From the NCBI RefSeq assembly GCF_949987515.2, contig NC_082696.1, forward strand, positions 62,814,447 to 62,878,446: DNA of 64,000 nucleotides, given 5' to 3'. Positions 11,471-24,150 of this stretch are shown here, piece by piece. The position numbers were made by a program, and so were the translations under genes. This DNA comes from Delphinus delphis. Its lineage: Eukaryota > Chordata > Mammalia > Artiodactyla > Delphinidae. The notes beneath the pieces are model-generated. The model ran no database searches, was not told the DNA's origin, and saw only the letters and a list, made by a program, of their open reading frames with translations. Within the stretch, counting starts at the first letter, position 1. Each line of letters starts with the position of its first letter.

Positions 11471-13790
11471 ATATGATTTCATACAAGTAAAATAAAACAA
11501 TACAGTTTGTTACTATACTAATATAAAAATTTAAAACATGAATCATGAGAGTCTAGAATCCTGAAAGAATTAATCAGGGATTGCCTAAACAAAATCCTTG
11601 AAGGAAGTTTCTATACTATAGAATTAAGCCCAGAAGTCTGTGTCTGCCCAGGAAGAGAATTAATTTAATGTCTTTGGTCCTTGTTGTTTTCCCACTGCGG
11701 CTTCCCTGGGTGAAGGTAAAGACAGTGAGAGATTCTCGGAACTAACTGTCACAATTCCTGTCCAAAAGTTAGCTCACACAAGCGACCAGAAAAAACATCA
11801 GCATTTTCCAAGTCTTGGTTCCCTGGTATTTTCTTCTTGACATTTCCTTCTTGATGTTTTGCTTGTCAAGAAGCAAAGCACATGAAACTACTTAAATATG
11901 TAACTGTATTAACTTGACCAGATTCAGTAAGACAAACCCAAGTTCTATGTGTAGTCCCCAAAAGCACCTTCAATTTGCAAACTAAATTTAACCCTATTAT
12001 GCATAAACTCAGATTCTCTACTTTTTAATTTTATGCTTTGACTGTCTCACAAGGTCATATTCTTCCTCACTCTTTCCTTCAGAGTAGAGCTAGCTGGACC
12101 AGCTATGACTTAGCATCCAGTTTCTGGTTACTTTATTTGTATGTGATGTTTCTCATTATAAAGTGAGAATCTCATTCTCAGAGCCTTTGCCATGTTATTA
12201 AATTCTACTTAGCTAAACTCCTATTGTGTTCTTGTCGTTTCTTAAGTTACTTGGTAAATATTTAGAGTTTACCCTCTTATTATTGTTTATATTTGATCAC
12301 CAGCTTTACTGCCAAAAACGATATCCTTAATTTTAAGCATACTACTTTAATTTATTTCTAAAATTACATCAACCCCCTGCTCCATAAAATAAATTTTCTC
12401 CATTTAAATCCCCCATTGTTAATATAGCCCAGTTAATAGTCTCCCAATTTTATATGTTTTCCTAAATTTTCATCTCCCCATAAAAAGAGCCATGTCCTTT
12501 TTAAAATTTCTGTCCTTTATGCAATTATTTTCTTACATTTTGTTCCCTCCACAAGATAATTCTTAAAAAAATTATGCATACCATTATTAAATTACAAACA
12601 CTAGTATGTTTTTCTTACTAAGGGTATCATTCAGTCAGTTGCAAATCTGGAAGCATATTTTGAACATTGTTGGTAGCTTTCACCTCTTCCTTGTTCCACT
12701 GTGTAAGGGTGACCATATTCTTCCACCATTTCTTCACTTTGTAGTTTATCAACAACTGTACTATAACTTTATGCTTTTTTTATATTATGCACCAACAAAC
12801 TAGCTAGTTAGCAACTTGCTATAACCCTTGTGCTTTTCCCATCTAATTTCTCTAACTGATTCTCAAATGAGGAACCCATCTATCCCAAGGGAACCTTTCT
12901 GTGCACTCCACTAGACCAAGAGCATCCATATTGCTGTTATATGTGTGTACATCATGACTCTCTCTATTTATCAGAATCACTATTCCCAAGATGGATAAAG
13001 ACCTAGCTACAATCTGACAACTCTGATAATTGCACCTGAAACTAGGTTGCAACTAGTACAGATCCACTCTAAGCTTATGTATCTATACAACATGGAATTG
13101 TAGCTGACAACCTGATATGTGAGTCATGTTTCTATTTCTATTCTAGATGGGATTTCCCAAAATCAGTTACTTAGGTAACTGACAAATAAGTTGTAAAAGT
13201 AATTCACCGTGTGGAACTACCAGAAGATTGTAGTGTAGCTACAGAAAATATGACAAAGGCCAAGCACACTACTTAACAACTTCACCGTGTACTCCTACTT
13301 CAAAGCTATCAAGTACTGAAAGCTTTATAAGTTGAAGATGTACTCTTTGTTTGCATTACCATTATCATTACAAAAACTGGCAATATACATTTACCAAGTG
13401 CTCTAATGGAAAGAAAATGAGATTTCACTAAATCCACATTGTTGATACTGAGGGATCACAATTATCATGGGAGAAAGAACTGTTCGGTTACCTACTTGTA
13501 AGATAGCAAGACTGAGTACAGAATTGTAATTCATTCCACAAGCAGGCTTCCTACCAGAGCATATGTATCAGGTTTATCTGAAAACCAAGTGTATGAGGGA
13601 CAGAAAAATAGAAAAAGAAATTGAGTACAGCTCAACAGTAATTATACAAAGTACTGTGTAAAATTCTGTGAAATATAATTCTGGTGAGGTGATAAAAGAG
13701 CAAAAAAGATGACTTTTAAAACTTAAGCTATTAAAAATGCAACAGAATTAAAGGCACTTGATAAAATGTGCATACACACACAAATATCTA
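11471..13790. other. Unassigned AT-rich sequence
   Basis: No gene, repeat or structured RNA recognised. The few short frames (12606-12803 plus, 12852-13052 minus) have no features beyond hydrophobic composition. Confidence 0.45.
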
Positions 13791-13799
13791 TACTCGCTG

Positions 13800-14200
13800 G
13801 TTGGGTTCCCTTGAAAGAAGACTGGGCAAAAGTTAGCATGTAAGAAAGACATTTATTAATGAGTGCCATTGGGGCCAAAATGTGTGGAAAGGAAGGGAGG
13901 GAGGATTGGGCAGGAGGAAGTGGATGTTGTGATGCCCTGCCTAAATTCCTGCTTCAGGACCAGGAATTCATTTCCACAGCTGATTAGAGTGCTGGATGCT
14001 GACAAGATACAGCACTTTTCTTTTCTGTGATTGCCCTTGGCCTAAGGGAGCTCCCTCACCCCTTAGCCAAACCCAACAGTAACTCTGAGGCTGGGATAGC
14101 CTTTCAGAGCTGCGTTTTACTCCACCATAATCTGTCATTGGATGCAGGCTGCCACAGAAAGAGACATGGCCTTAGATAAGACAGTTTTCTTCATCTGAGG
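13800..14200. repeat. Unnamed interspersed repeat, copy 1 (tentative)
   Basis: Contains blocks that recur, in the same order, in the copies at 14470-14880 and 23760-24150: an 'ACATTTATTAATGAGTGCC' block, a GGAAGGGAGGGAGGATTGGG block, and near 14130 'ATCTGTCATTGGATGCAGGC' corresponding to 'ATCATTGTATGTGGACTGC' near 14701. I cannot name the family; size and composition fit an old LTR or non-autonomous DNA transposon. Membership of this copy is the least certain of the three. Confidence 0.4.
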
Positions 14201-14469
14201 AAATCCTCAAAGATGATCAAAAACTAAAAATAATACTGTGACAACTCTTCCAGCAGCTTGGAAAATAGTCCCTACATTCCTGTAACGGGATCTAGAAAGT
14301 GCACTGGATCTAGGATCACCCACAAAATGTTTAAAACAGGGTAGTGAGTCCTTTAAATAATTGCAAACATCACCATCCCCAACTGATGTTTCAAAAATTC
14401 TTATTTGATATGTGTAACATACTCCCCAAAGTAACTTTTATATAATATATGTTTTTCAATAAGAAATTG

Positions 14470-14880
14470 AGAATTGACACTTGAAATGAAGATTTTCCCA
14501 GAGGAGATTTATTGGACAATGCTCTGGGGAACCCCATAGAAGGGAGTGAGGGAAGTGGAATTGGGTATAAAGAGAATTCCAACTCTGATCACCTATTAGA
14601 GTCATCAACTCACCCCAGGGGAGATATGGAGCTGAAATGGCCCTTCAGAGTTATCCCCAGTTTAAGTAGAGGACCAAGCCTTTGTATCCTGCATCAGTTA
14701 ATCATTGTATGTGGACTGCTCCTTGGGAAGGGAAACACCTCAGGTGACGTAGTTCTTTAATCAAAGGAATTCTCACCAAGCGATCATGTGTATTCTGGCA
14801 GCAGCAAGCATTACAGGCAGCCTGTGGGAATGAGTTCCTTAGTCCTAGAAGGAGACTCTGTGCATCACCCACAACAGTAA
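14470..14880. repeat. Unnamed interspersed repeat, copy 2
   Basis: Shares 'GGGGAGATATGGAGCTGAAATG' type core (14621-14640) with 'GGGGTGATATGGAGCTGAGATG' at 23923-23942, preceded in both by a 'GAGGAGATTTATTGG'/'GCAGGAATTATACTGG' block and a 'GGGAGTGAGGGAAG'/'GGGGGAGTTAAAAAC' block. The plus frame at 14512-14760 (82 codons) lies inside it and is probably incidental. No target duplication identified. Confidence 0.55.
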
Positions 14881-15436
14881 ATTTGATTAACTGTATTATT
14901 TGAAAATATCATCAAAAACTTACACCAGCTTTTCTTTAATGAAAACTAGTAATATCCTATCTTACATACAGCACTGTTATTTTCCTTAAACTTATCACTT
15001 TTGTAGACTATTTATTTCTTTTTATGCATCATAATCTTTATATATAAAGGAAGGAATAAGGAAAACAAACTATTAATAATGCTCTTCAGAAACATATCTC
15101 AGCAAGTGTCCTTCAACAAGAAGTGTCATATAATGAGAATATTTAATGTACAATATGTGTCCATTTCATCTTTCAGATATGTGAAAGTAGGGTTGAGTAA
15201 GATAGAGAAGATGGTGGATAAAAATCTTACTTCTTATATTCTAAGACTGCTGGGATTGAAATTCTTGTGAAAATCTCTTTTTACAAAGTGACACAGTAAT
15301 CCATGCTTTACATTTCTCTTCTGTGTCCAATAATGAAAACAGTATTTTTAATTAAGTATGCAATGCATAGAACTTTACAGTTTTCATGACATATAATTTA
15401 TTCAATTATAAATGAATAATTTATATATTGTGCTTC
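14881..15436. other. Unassigned AT-rich sequence
   Basis: No gene or repeat recognised. The 63-codon plus frame at 15079-15270 has no known motif. Confidence 0.45.
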
Positions 15437-15837
15437 TGTGTTAGCTTGGGCTACCGGAACAAAATACCACAGACTGCGTGGCTTAAACAACAGAAGTTTA
15501 TTTTTTCAGAGTTATGGGGTCTGGAAGCCTGAGATCAGGGTGCCAGCAGGGTCAGGCTCTGGTGAGGACTCTCTTCCTGGCTTGCAGATGGCCATCTTCT
15601 TGCCCTGTGCTTACATGGCCTTTCCTCTGCCTGTGCATGGAGAGAGAGATCTCTCTTTATTCCTCTTCTTATAGGGCCATCAACCTTATTGGATTTGGAC
15701 TTATTTATACATAATTACCTTAATTAACCTCATTTAACCTTAATTACCTCCTAAAAACCCTATCTGCAAAATATGGCCATATTGGGGGTTAGGGATTCAA
15801 CCTATGAATTTGGGGGGCACAAGTTCAGTCCCTGACA
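15437..15837 (-). mobile_element. ERVL-MaLR solo LTR (MLT1/MST type), complete
   Basis: On the minus strand this is a MaLR LTR running TGTCAGGGACTG... to ...CAAGCTAACACA. Plus-strand landmarks are 'AACAAAATACCACAGACTG', 'AACAACAGAAGTTTATTTTT', 'TGCAGATGGCCATCTTC' and 'ATATTGGGGGTTAGG'. It ends in TG/CA and is flanked by the 5-bp duplication GCTTC at 15432-15436 and 15838-15842, which supports a solo LTR with both original ends. The overlapping plus frames at 15438-15714 are incidental. Confidence 0.9.
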
Positions 15838-16004
15838 GCTTCTAAAAGGAGGTTACCTCTCCCCTCTTTTTGATGTTTACCTTCAGGCATTTAATTACCT
15901 CCAGTGCTCTAAGTCTAGTATTTCTAGTACAGCCCTTCCCCTAAAAATCTGTAAGGCATAATTCTCAAGTAACATCAAACTATTAGAAAACATGTGGGAA
16001 TTTT

Positions 16005-17134
16005 CGCTTTTGCACAGCAAAGGAAACCATAAATAAGATGAAAAAACAACCTTCAGAATGGGAGAAAATATTTGCAAATGAAGCAACTGACAAAGGATTA
16101 ATCTCCAAAATATACAAACAGCTAATGCAGCTCAATGTCAAAAAAACAAACAACCCAATCAAAAAATGGGTGGAAGACCTCAATAGACATTTCTCCAAAG
16201 AACACATACAGATGGACAACAAATACCTGAAAAGATGCTCAACATCACTAATTATTAGAGAAATGCAAATTAAAACTACAATGAGGTATCACCTCATACC
16301 AGTTAGAATGGGCATCATCAGAAAATCTACAAACAATAAATGCTGGAGAGGGTGTAGAGAAAAGGGAACCCTCTTGCACTGTTGGTGGGAATGTAAATTG
16401 ATACAGCTACTATGGAGAACAATATGGAGGTTCCATGAAAAACTAAAAATAGAACTACCATATGACCCAGCAATCCCACTACTGGACATATACCCAGAGA
16501 AAACCATAATTCAAAAAGACACATGCACCACAGTGTTCATTGCAACACTATTACAATAGCCAGGTCATGGAAGCAACCTAAATGCCCATCGACAGATGAA
16601 TGGATAAAGAAGATGTGGTACTATTTATATAATGGAATATTACTCAGCCATATAAAGGAACGAATCTGGGTCATTTGCAGAGACGTGGATGGACCTGGAA
16701 ACTGTCATACAGAGTGAAGTAAGTCAGGAAGAGAAAAACAAATATTGTATATTAATGCATATATGTGGAGTCTAGAAAAATGGTATAGATGATCTTATTT
16801 GTAAAGCAGAAATAGAGACAGACATAGCGAACAAACGTATGGATACCAAGGGGGAAGGAGGAGTGATGAATTGGGAGATTGGGATTGACATATATACACT
16901 ACTATGTATAAAATAGATAACTAATGAGAACCTACTATATAGCACAGGGAACTCTACTTGGTGCCCTGTGGTGACCTAAATGGGAAGGTAATCCAAAAAA
17001 GAGGGGATATATGTACATGTATGGCTGATTCACTTTGCTGTACAACAGAAACTGACACAGCAGTATAAAGCAACTATACTCCAGTAAAAAATATAAATAA
17101 AATAAAATATTTATGATGCTAGAAAAGGAAAGAA
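16005..17134 (+). mobile_element. 5'-truncated L1 (cetartiodactyl type), ORF2 C-terminus plus 3' UTR
   Basis: Begins inside ORF2 at GCTTTTGCACAGCAAAGG (16006) and runs through the ORF2 stop region into a 3' UTR with 'TAGCACAGGGAACTCTAC', 'GCTGATTCACTTTGCTG' and 'CAACTATACTCCAGTAAAAA', then an A-rich (ATAAA)n tail. ATGTGGGAATTTT (15992-16004) and ATGTAGGAATTTT (17135-17147) match 12 of 13 and look like the target duplication. It is the best preserved long L1 segment in the window. Confidence 0.85.
16038..16717 (+). pseudogene. L1 ORF2 C-terminal pseudogene, frameshifted
   Basis: In an active L1, ORF2p is a cytoplasmic endonuclease/reverse transcriptase; only the part downstream of the RT domain is left here. 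The frame at 16038-16559 (173 codons) shows conserved ORF2 C-terminal blocks: [11 protein letters not shown] near residue 20, NNPIKKW near 37, [14 protein letters not shown] near 73, the Cys/His-rich [20 protein letters not shown] near 103-122 and YDPAIPLL near 141. Homology continues in another frame from about 16550 (KQPKCPSTDEWIKKMW), consistent with loss of one T in a run near 16551. A second shift follows near 16620. It lacks the endonuclease and RT domains and cannot be functional. The apparent start Met is an internal residue, not a real initiation site. Confidence 0.85.
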
Positions 17135-17147
17135 TGTAGGAATTTTA

Positions 17148-20055
17148 AATGCCATATATAGTAAGTTAAAATAGAATTTACATCTATAGCAAGTCATATG
17201 GAACTTTGGACCAAAAGAGGAAAATGATGACTTATTTATGGTTCATGATTTCTGACAAAACATATTGAATGTTTACGTTTTTTTAGATACAGTTTTATAA
17301 GGTGTATTTTTTCTGTTTAATTTTAGTTAAGTTTATCTCTTTCTGATGTCTGGTTTTGTTGCTATGATTATTTTCTTTTTAGCTATAATGATGTTTTATA
17401 GTTTAACTACCTTGACCACTATTTGCTGCTAACATTCCAAACATACAATTTTGTACTTAAAAACACTTCAAACATAGTTTGTCTTGTGGTTATGTCATAA
17501 TTCAGACATTAGAGATACTAAATTTTCCAACTAACTAAGCAAAAGTCATAATGTAAAATCACAGTGTGAACTTTCTTCTTATCATTTAGGAATGTTAAAT
17601 CTATCACTATTTCTAGTACTAACAAATATGTAGGAACATGCATTTGAAAGGTATAAAGATTAATAAAAGTTCATCTTTTTTATTCCAGGTATCCTAAAAT
17701 TTAGTCATAAAAGTTGTAAATTATGACTCTGAAATGGAAGAAATCACTGGCGTATGTTAAGGTAATTACCACCTGTAACTCAGGGTAGTGTTTCCTGAAT
17801 GCACTGTGCATGTCTTTTACTGCTCCTGCGCATAACTAAGTCATTTTTAACATAAAAGTTAATAAATCACATCATTGAGAATGTACTAAAAACTCTGTAA
17901 CATGGAAACAATTACACATGATTAATGGGTGAAGTAAATCTTCCAAGTAGAAAGAAGGTTGTACTGCTTGAAAAGGCATCAGTGTAAGAGGGAAAGTCTA
18001 AAGGTTGTCTGGTAGCTAGAGCTTAGGGAGGTTTCTGGAAGTGGTATATAGTTCCTCTGGTAAGATTTGTAAGAGAGCTGTGGAGTTTCCAGGTCATTCA
18101 CTAAGAAACAAATTAAATGCAATAATCCTGTGAAGAATTTGGTAAACTAGAGGTAGGGTAAGGTTATAAAGTTATAGTTAGTGGATTCCATTATCAGTCA
18201 GACTTCCCCACAATAGGGTAGTCATGGTGACAACTGACCATGGTTTCACACCGCATAGATCAGGACACTGCCCTCTTTCACTGAGAATTTTGAATATCTC
18301 CTAACAATAAAGGAAACTGTACATAGTATGGTGCTGGTGGCTAAATACAAGCATCCTTTCTACACAATATTTGTCAGATTAACGTAGTTCCAATTTAGCT
18401 GTCACTAAAATTTCCTATCTTTCCTGTGGTTATGGGCCAGCCTCTGTTTTATGCTAATCACTTGGCTGTAGTCACTGCATCTCAAATGTACACAAACATT
18501 TTGCTCATACCTCTCTTTCTTTTGTTGGATGGCAGACTGCTGCAGTGACCTACTGTCTTCTCATATAGTTTAGCAGGGAAAGGAGTCACTTTGCTGTCTG
18601 GAGTTAGTGGTTACACAAAGGATGGATACACTAGACTAACAAACACATTGCAGCTCGGGGCTCCACCAGAAGCTAAATGAGACCTTTATTTTTTTTTCAA
18701 GACAAAACGAAGCTCAGGACCCACAGCTGCTCCATAAAATATAGTTTAAAAAAAATCACTAGAATGTGAATAAATACTATATGAAACAAACAGTCATTTA
18801 TGGTCCATTTCGGGGATGTGTTATGTGGCTTGGGTTAAGAGTAACTTGAGAGCAATTAATTCACCCCCAAATTATCAAAAAGTATCTTTTTTATATAAAG
18901 TGTATATACAGTTTTTGCTATACTGAATGTACCTTGTGTCTGTGGTAATTGTATTGTATATAATGGTACCACAGTGGGTGTTGATTGTATAGCTTTTCTA
19001 AGGGCTGCATATAAATACCTTGCATGCATAAGAGGTTTAAAGAAATATCCCCGGTAACTGGGTGCACCCATCAACATTTATTTTTAATAAAGGCAATACT
19101 TCTAAATGTAGAGGAAAATGTCAATAATTGAAGTCTAACTTAGATTCTTGTCTGGAATTTACCTTCTTATACATATAGTAAATGTACAATAATGTAATTT
19201 TTGCCACTGCAAAATTTTAAAAATTTAAGTCTCCGGAATTGTCCTGAACTTTAGAATCATTTCCATCACCCCCACAAAGATTTTTGTATCGTTTGATTCA
19301 AGCAATTGTAGCTGTACAAACTTTGGTAAAACTTTAGTAAAACTTTGGTAAAACTTTGGTAAAACTAAACACATCATTTTTTTCAGTTTAAGGAGCACAG
19401 GAAATAAGCTTAAACAAAGAAAGAGGGACTTATGAACACTTAAAATGGTTCTGCTAAAATGTTAGAACACCAAATGCCTCAAAAATATCAGATTATTATT
19501 TCTGACACATAGGAGCTAGGCACAGAGAGGGAGAGCCTAGGTCACAGTATTCGTACGTTCCTCAAATAAAATGTCTAAATGACTAGATGGACATTGCAAC
19601 ACAAATCACAGATATTATCCCCTTAGTTTCTATCAGCATTTTGCAACTCTGCATTAGCCAAGACAAAGAGTAGTTCTTTGTCAGTGAAAGGACTTATAGC
19701 ACATTCCTGAGTTCCTAACACCAGCAATAACAAATATAACACGATACTGTACAATCATAAGGCAACATTAAATAAATAGGAACTTATTTATCCAAGTTCT
19801 GTCTTTATAATTAACCCCATATGGGTGTTACACAAATTCCCATATGTTTCCATTAGTTAAAATGTTTGAAAACTTTTTAACTGAAAATATCTATATAACC
19901 ATTGGATATGAGAGAAGAAAATTAGTTTCATTTGCTAAAATTTGAGAAAAATAGTACTATGGAGTTTGATGATTCCCTTTATTTACACAAAGATGGCTCT
20001 AAAAATGTTGTTTTTTTCTAAAATGTATCTGCCATCAAAATACAACGGGTTGTTA
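17148..20055. other. Unassigned AT-rich sequence
   Basis: Apart from an 11-bp tandem repeat at 19321-19364, no gene, RNA or transposon is recognised. The 73-codon minus frame at 18856-19077 has no domain signature. Confidence 0.45.
19321..19364. repeat. 11-bp tandem repeat, four units
   Basis: Four head-to-tail copies of CTTTGGTAAAA, the second with one change (CTTTAGTAAAA). Confidence 0.95.
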
Positions 20056-20059
20056 CCAT

Positions 20060-20825
20060 TTAGTCATTCAAAGCCTCACCCTAGACTGAAATCTAAAATC
20101 ACACTGGTTCCTCATTCTCTCTCACCCCCTTCCACATTCAATTCATCAAATCTTGCAGATAGTAATTCCTAAATATCTCAGGATCTGTTGTCTCCTCCTC
20201 AACTGTTGTGGCCTTGATTCCAGTCTCCCATCACCAAACTCCCCTCTCCAGATATCCTTCCTTCAGAAGGTACTCTACTTCTTGAGATAGCTTGGAAAAA
20301 ATTATGGATGTTTTTTCATCATACCTATACCAAACTGTCTAGAGTTCTCTGGACACACAAAATTATTTTGCATTGCCCTACCTCATAAACTGTTATTTAG
20401 CAGTTAAAACCCAATGAAGACCTTATCCATTCTTAGGAATAGGAAGCTTTGACAGTTTCTACCATCACTTTCACTTTTTATGTATATTTATTACTGTTTA
20501 TATTCTGTGAACGATCAATTATTGAATTCTTACTTGGGAGTCAGTCTCAATTCTGATCACTGGGCAACCTCTGCTATGAATACATTTCAGTCCCATGAAA
20601 ATCAAAAATGTACATAAATTCTCAATTATGACTCAATGTCAAAAATTCCATACTAAAATACCTAGAGGATGTTGTGTTGTGGGCTTATTTGTATATTCTT
20701 TCTCTCCCGCTGGACTAAGTCTTTTGAGGGCAAGAATTATGTCTTACTCATTTTTCATCCCCAGAACCAAGAATAATATCTGCATATAGTATGTGACAGT
20801 TATTCAATGCAAGCTGAATATTTTT
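20060..20825 (+). repeat. L2 LINE relic with 3' end
   Basis: Coding-region traces 'CTCTCTCACCCCCTTCCACA' and 'TTCATCAAATCTTGCAGATAG' near 20118-20165 match the L2 block before the 3' UTR. The 3' end is at 20700-20825: 'GGACTAAGTCTTTTGAGGGC', 'ATCCCCAGAACCAAGAATAA' and 'TATTCAATGCAAGCTGAATA'. Decayed, no surviving frame. Confidence 0.65.
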
Positions 20826-20974
20826 GTTCTACAAGCCTTGAAAGCTGTTTCAAAGAAAGACTTACAAATAGATTTTGAGCTATGATGGCATCAGTGAAAC
20901 TAAGAAAAAGGCTACCAAAGCTACTAGAGATATCCCTTGTTTTTTAACACTTTGAGTTTTTAAAAACATACGAA

Positions 20975-21230
20975 TGATAATTATGAGCTAACATTTGTTG
21001 GGAGCACACAATATTTCAGGCATTGCTATAAATATTTTACACATATTAACTTATCAACTTTTTGTTAATGCTCACAATTACTCTACAAGTTGAGTACCAT
21101 TATTATCATTATCCTAGTTTTCCAGGAAACTGGAAACTGAGGCACAGAGAGTTCAATAATTTACCCAGATTCCCAAAGCTAGTTAGTAGCAGAGCCAGGT
21201 GTAGCCATGTTCTGATGTCTTTCTCACCTC
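20975..21230 (-). repeat. MIR SINE relic (antisense), well preserved
   Basis: Shows 'ATTTCAGGCATTGCTATAAA', 'ACACATATTAACTTATCAAC', 'CATTATTATCATTATCCTAG', 'GAAACTGAGGCACAGAGAG' (21132-21150) and 'AGCTAGTTAGTAGCAGAGCC' in the reverse-complement order of MIR. Confidence 0.9.
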
Positions 21231-23755
21231 TTTTGATGGTTTCTGCCTTGGGGCCACTGACACTGGTGCCAGATTTTTCTGATGAATTATTATCAATAGG
21301 CACTTTTCTCAGTGTGTAGGCCAAAATTTACATACAGCACATTTAAGATTATATGAACTTTCCATCAAAATATTTTGTCACAACTGTACCTTTATGTTTA
21401 TATTAGCAAACTTCAGTGTTTAACAAAATTTTCAATGTGTTTTCTTTAATTTCCCTCTTGAAAAAGCATTATTAAACAAGTTTTACTACATTAACTGAAT
21501 TAATAAGAGTTTAGACAGGTGGCTGATACATTAAATGTTACAAATCTTTAAAACTTCACTGTTAATAAATTGAGTTTGTTTTATAAAAATGCGTATATTT
21601 GATTTGTTACCTTAGAGAAATTTTCTATATTTTAATCCAGTGTTGTATTTTCAAATGTTTTAAATTGATTCTCTTTTCATCTCAGTGTCATGACTTTTTT
21701 AAAGCTCAAAATAATTTTTGGGTCCTATGAGTATAAGGATCTAAGCTTGGGAGTTGTGCAGAGCTTAGCCTAGTAAGCAGTTGGTTGCAAAGCTTGTCTT
21801 TTTAGTTCTTTTATCTCAGTATAAAAACCACAGTGGGATTATTGAATGGTTGAAAATTGGTGGCAATAAAAAATTAAGCATGAAAATACAGTTGCAGTAT
21901 AACCTTGTTTCAGATATGCAATAATATTTAAATGAATACTTTTTAGGTTAGTCATAATACATAACAAATACCTGAGCCAAATTTAGAAGGAAAAAAAAAC
22001 AGGAAGAGAACTTTGTCTATTGAAGAACCATGGTTTTAATAAGCTCAGATTCTGATGGTACAGTATAATTCATTAGGCCATGGAGGCAAAATTAAAATGA
22101 TATGGGTCATATGCTCAGATTTCCTGCCAAAAATGCTTTAAGTGCTGTAAAAATTAGGAGTGATGCTTGGATAGTAGCTTCTTTCCTAGCCTCTATTTTT
22201 TTTCTATTATCTTTCTTTCCCCATTATTGAATTTAAACCTCCCTTTTAATTTTTAAAGGAACTAAATATATATGTAATTTCTTAAGGAAAATATAATAAT
22301 TTTTATATTCAAGGGAAATAAACTAGTAAATAAGCACTGCAACCAGTTCAAGGCTGCTCTCAGCAAAAGTGAGAGCCCGGCAGTGTAATAAGTCCCATTT
22401 GCTCTTTGTTCCCCTAGGCACCCAGCACCTTTGCACTGGCTCCTCATGCCCAAGAGAGCCCTTCTACCCCATAGCCAATACACACACACATAAAGATAGA
22501 ACCCATCAAGAATTCTATTTTTAAGTAACATGAAATGCTTAGATATTTCTTGGCAGGCTCTCTTCCAAGCACTGTGTGTGTCCCTTGTCACAGTCTTTCT
22601 CTTTATTAAGGGCTATTTAGAAAATCTAACAAAATCCTGTTCTGTATTATCTGGTGCCATATTTTCATCCCTATTGTACCACAATGTAATGTGGAATTTA
22701 ATTGAGTGCTTTAAGGAATAAAATATTAATGAAAGAATAGACCTTTTGGGGATGCTACAAGGTACATCTTTCTGCTACTTCTGCTATTTTCCTTCTCTGT
22801 ATGGGAGTTTCCCTAAATTCACCATTATTAACAAATATTTAATTTATTCTGTGGAAGTCATTGTGTTAAAAATCATGAAGGGTGTAAGATGCTGACCACA
22901 TGGAAAGTTCTTAATGCCTATAAACTGAAGATGGGTATATATTTGCGATATTGAAGAAGGGTGGTCTATACTAAAATATAAAAGCAGGAACTGAGTGTGA
23001 CAGGAAGAGCTGTTAGATAATTTCAAGATTTCACAATGTCGCTATTGATTCTTCACCATGTACATAACAATAACATATCAAATAGGAAAACAGGACAAAA
23101 TAAAAGGGCCTTAAAGGTAGAGAAAATCTTACCGAACACGAAGAGAATGTAGAGCTGAAGCAGCTCTACCATACCGATGCAGGGTTCTGGCTGCTGGTAA
23201 CCAGGAGTTTGACTGCTGTGGGTAAAGGGACTAAATATGCTCAGGGCAAAACAACAGGCTCCAATCCTGGCTCACTGCTAAATTCAAGTTTTATGAGTGT
23301 ATTCTCCCTGTTCATGAGGGGAAGTACAAAAAAAGAATAGTGCTACTGGTCATATAACTGATACTACAGCTGCTGATCCATTGTGGTTCTACCTAGTCGG
23401 GAAGACATATCTGTAACCATGATTCAAGGACAAAATCAAGCCTCTCATTGGCCTGAAGACTGGCTATGCACTCTCACTGCAGACAATAAGCCATATACTG
23501 TATGTATGACTGTCTGGGAGGGCATAGATAAAGGTAACTGTGATGGAGACAGCTGCTAAACAGGAAAAGAAGAATGCGGAAGGAGGGAGAGAAAGAATCA
23601 CCCACAAAATAAATAGCAAACAAAATTCTAAAGTACATAAAGGATTCTAATGCTAAAAAGACCATTAAGAAATGGAAGATTAGAATATGAATTTTATTTC
23701 ATAGGAAATAATTTTATAGACTATTCCAACAAAGATATTTCTTAAAGTATGTATG
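21231..23755. other. Unassigned sequence
   Basis: No gene recognised. 22320-22500 and 23100-23480 are less AT-rich than average; the latter contains a perfect 8-bp hairpin (23149-23169). 22815-22900 has weak resemblance to an L2 3' end in antisense. Open frames here are short and featureless. Confidence 0.4.
23149..23169. other. Perfect 8-bp stem inverted repeat, 5-nt loop
   Basis: GTAGAGCT (23149-23156), loop GAAGC, AGCTCTAC (23162-23169). No U-run or other sign of a Pol III transcript follows. Confidence 0.9.
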
Positions 23756-23759
23756 TCAG

Positions 23760-24150
23760 ATTACCCAGGAAGCGGGCTATGAGGTGAAGATTTGCATGCA
23801 GGAATTATACTGGAGGGTGCTTTTGGGAATAACACTTCTGGGGGAGTTAAAAACATAGGTCCGGGCAAAGGGTAAGGTGAACTGTGATGCAGTTGCAAAA
23901 GAGGACTTGGTTAAACCCAAGGGGTGATATGGAGCTGAGATGGCAGGGTTTAGGTAAGATAAGAGTAGGAATGTCTCAGCATTAAAGGAGGAAGCAACAT
24001 ACACTACAGTCCTCCACTTAACGTGGATAGCCCTTTCAGGACCATGGTTGTTCTCATTTCCTGGGAAAACTAAGAGGAAGGCTAGAGGAGTGACCTACAG
24101 CCCTGGCTTCCACAGCTAACCTTAGAGAGAGTTACACTGACAATCATCAT
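23760..24150. repeat. Unnamed interspersed repeat, copy 3
   Basis: Shares the GATATGGAGCTGAGATGG core (23928-23945) and flanking block order with the copy at 14470-14880. Family not identified. Confidence 0.5.

Noticed and set aside
16038..16559. 173-codon frame as an intact gene
   Set aside because: It is the C-terminal piece of L1 ORF2, starts at an internal Met, lacks endonuclease and RT domains and is frameshifted near 16551.
19321..19364. CRISPR-like array
   Set aside because: Units are directly adjacent without spacers; vertebrate tandem repeat.
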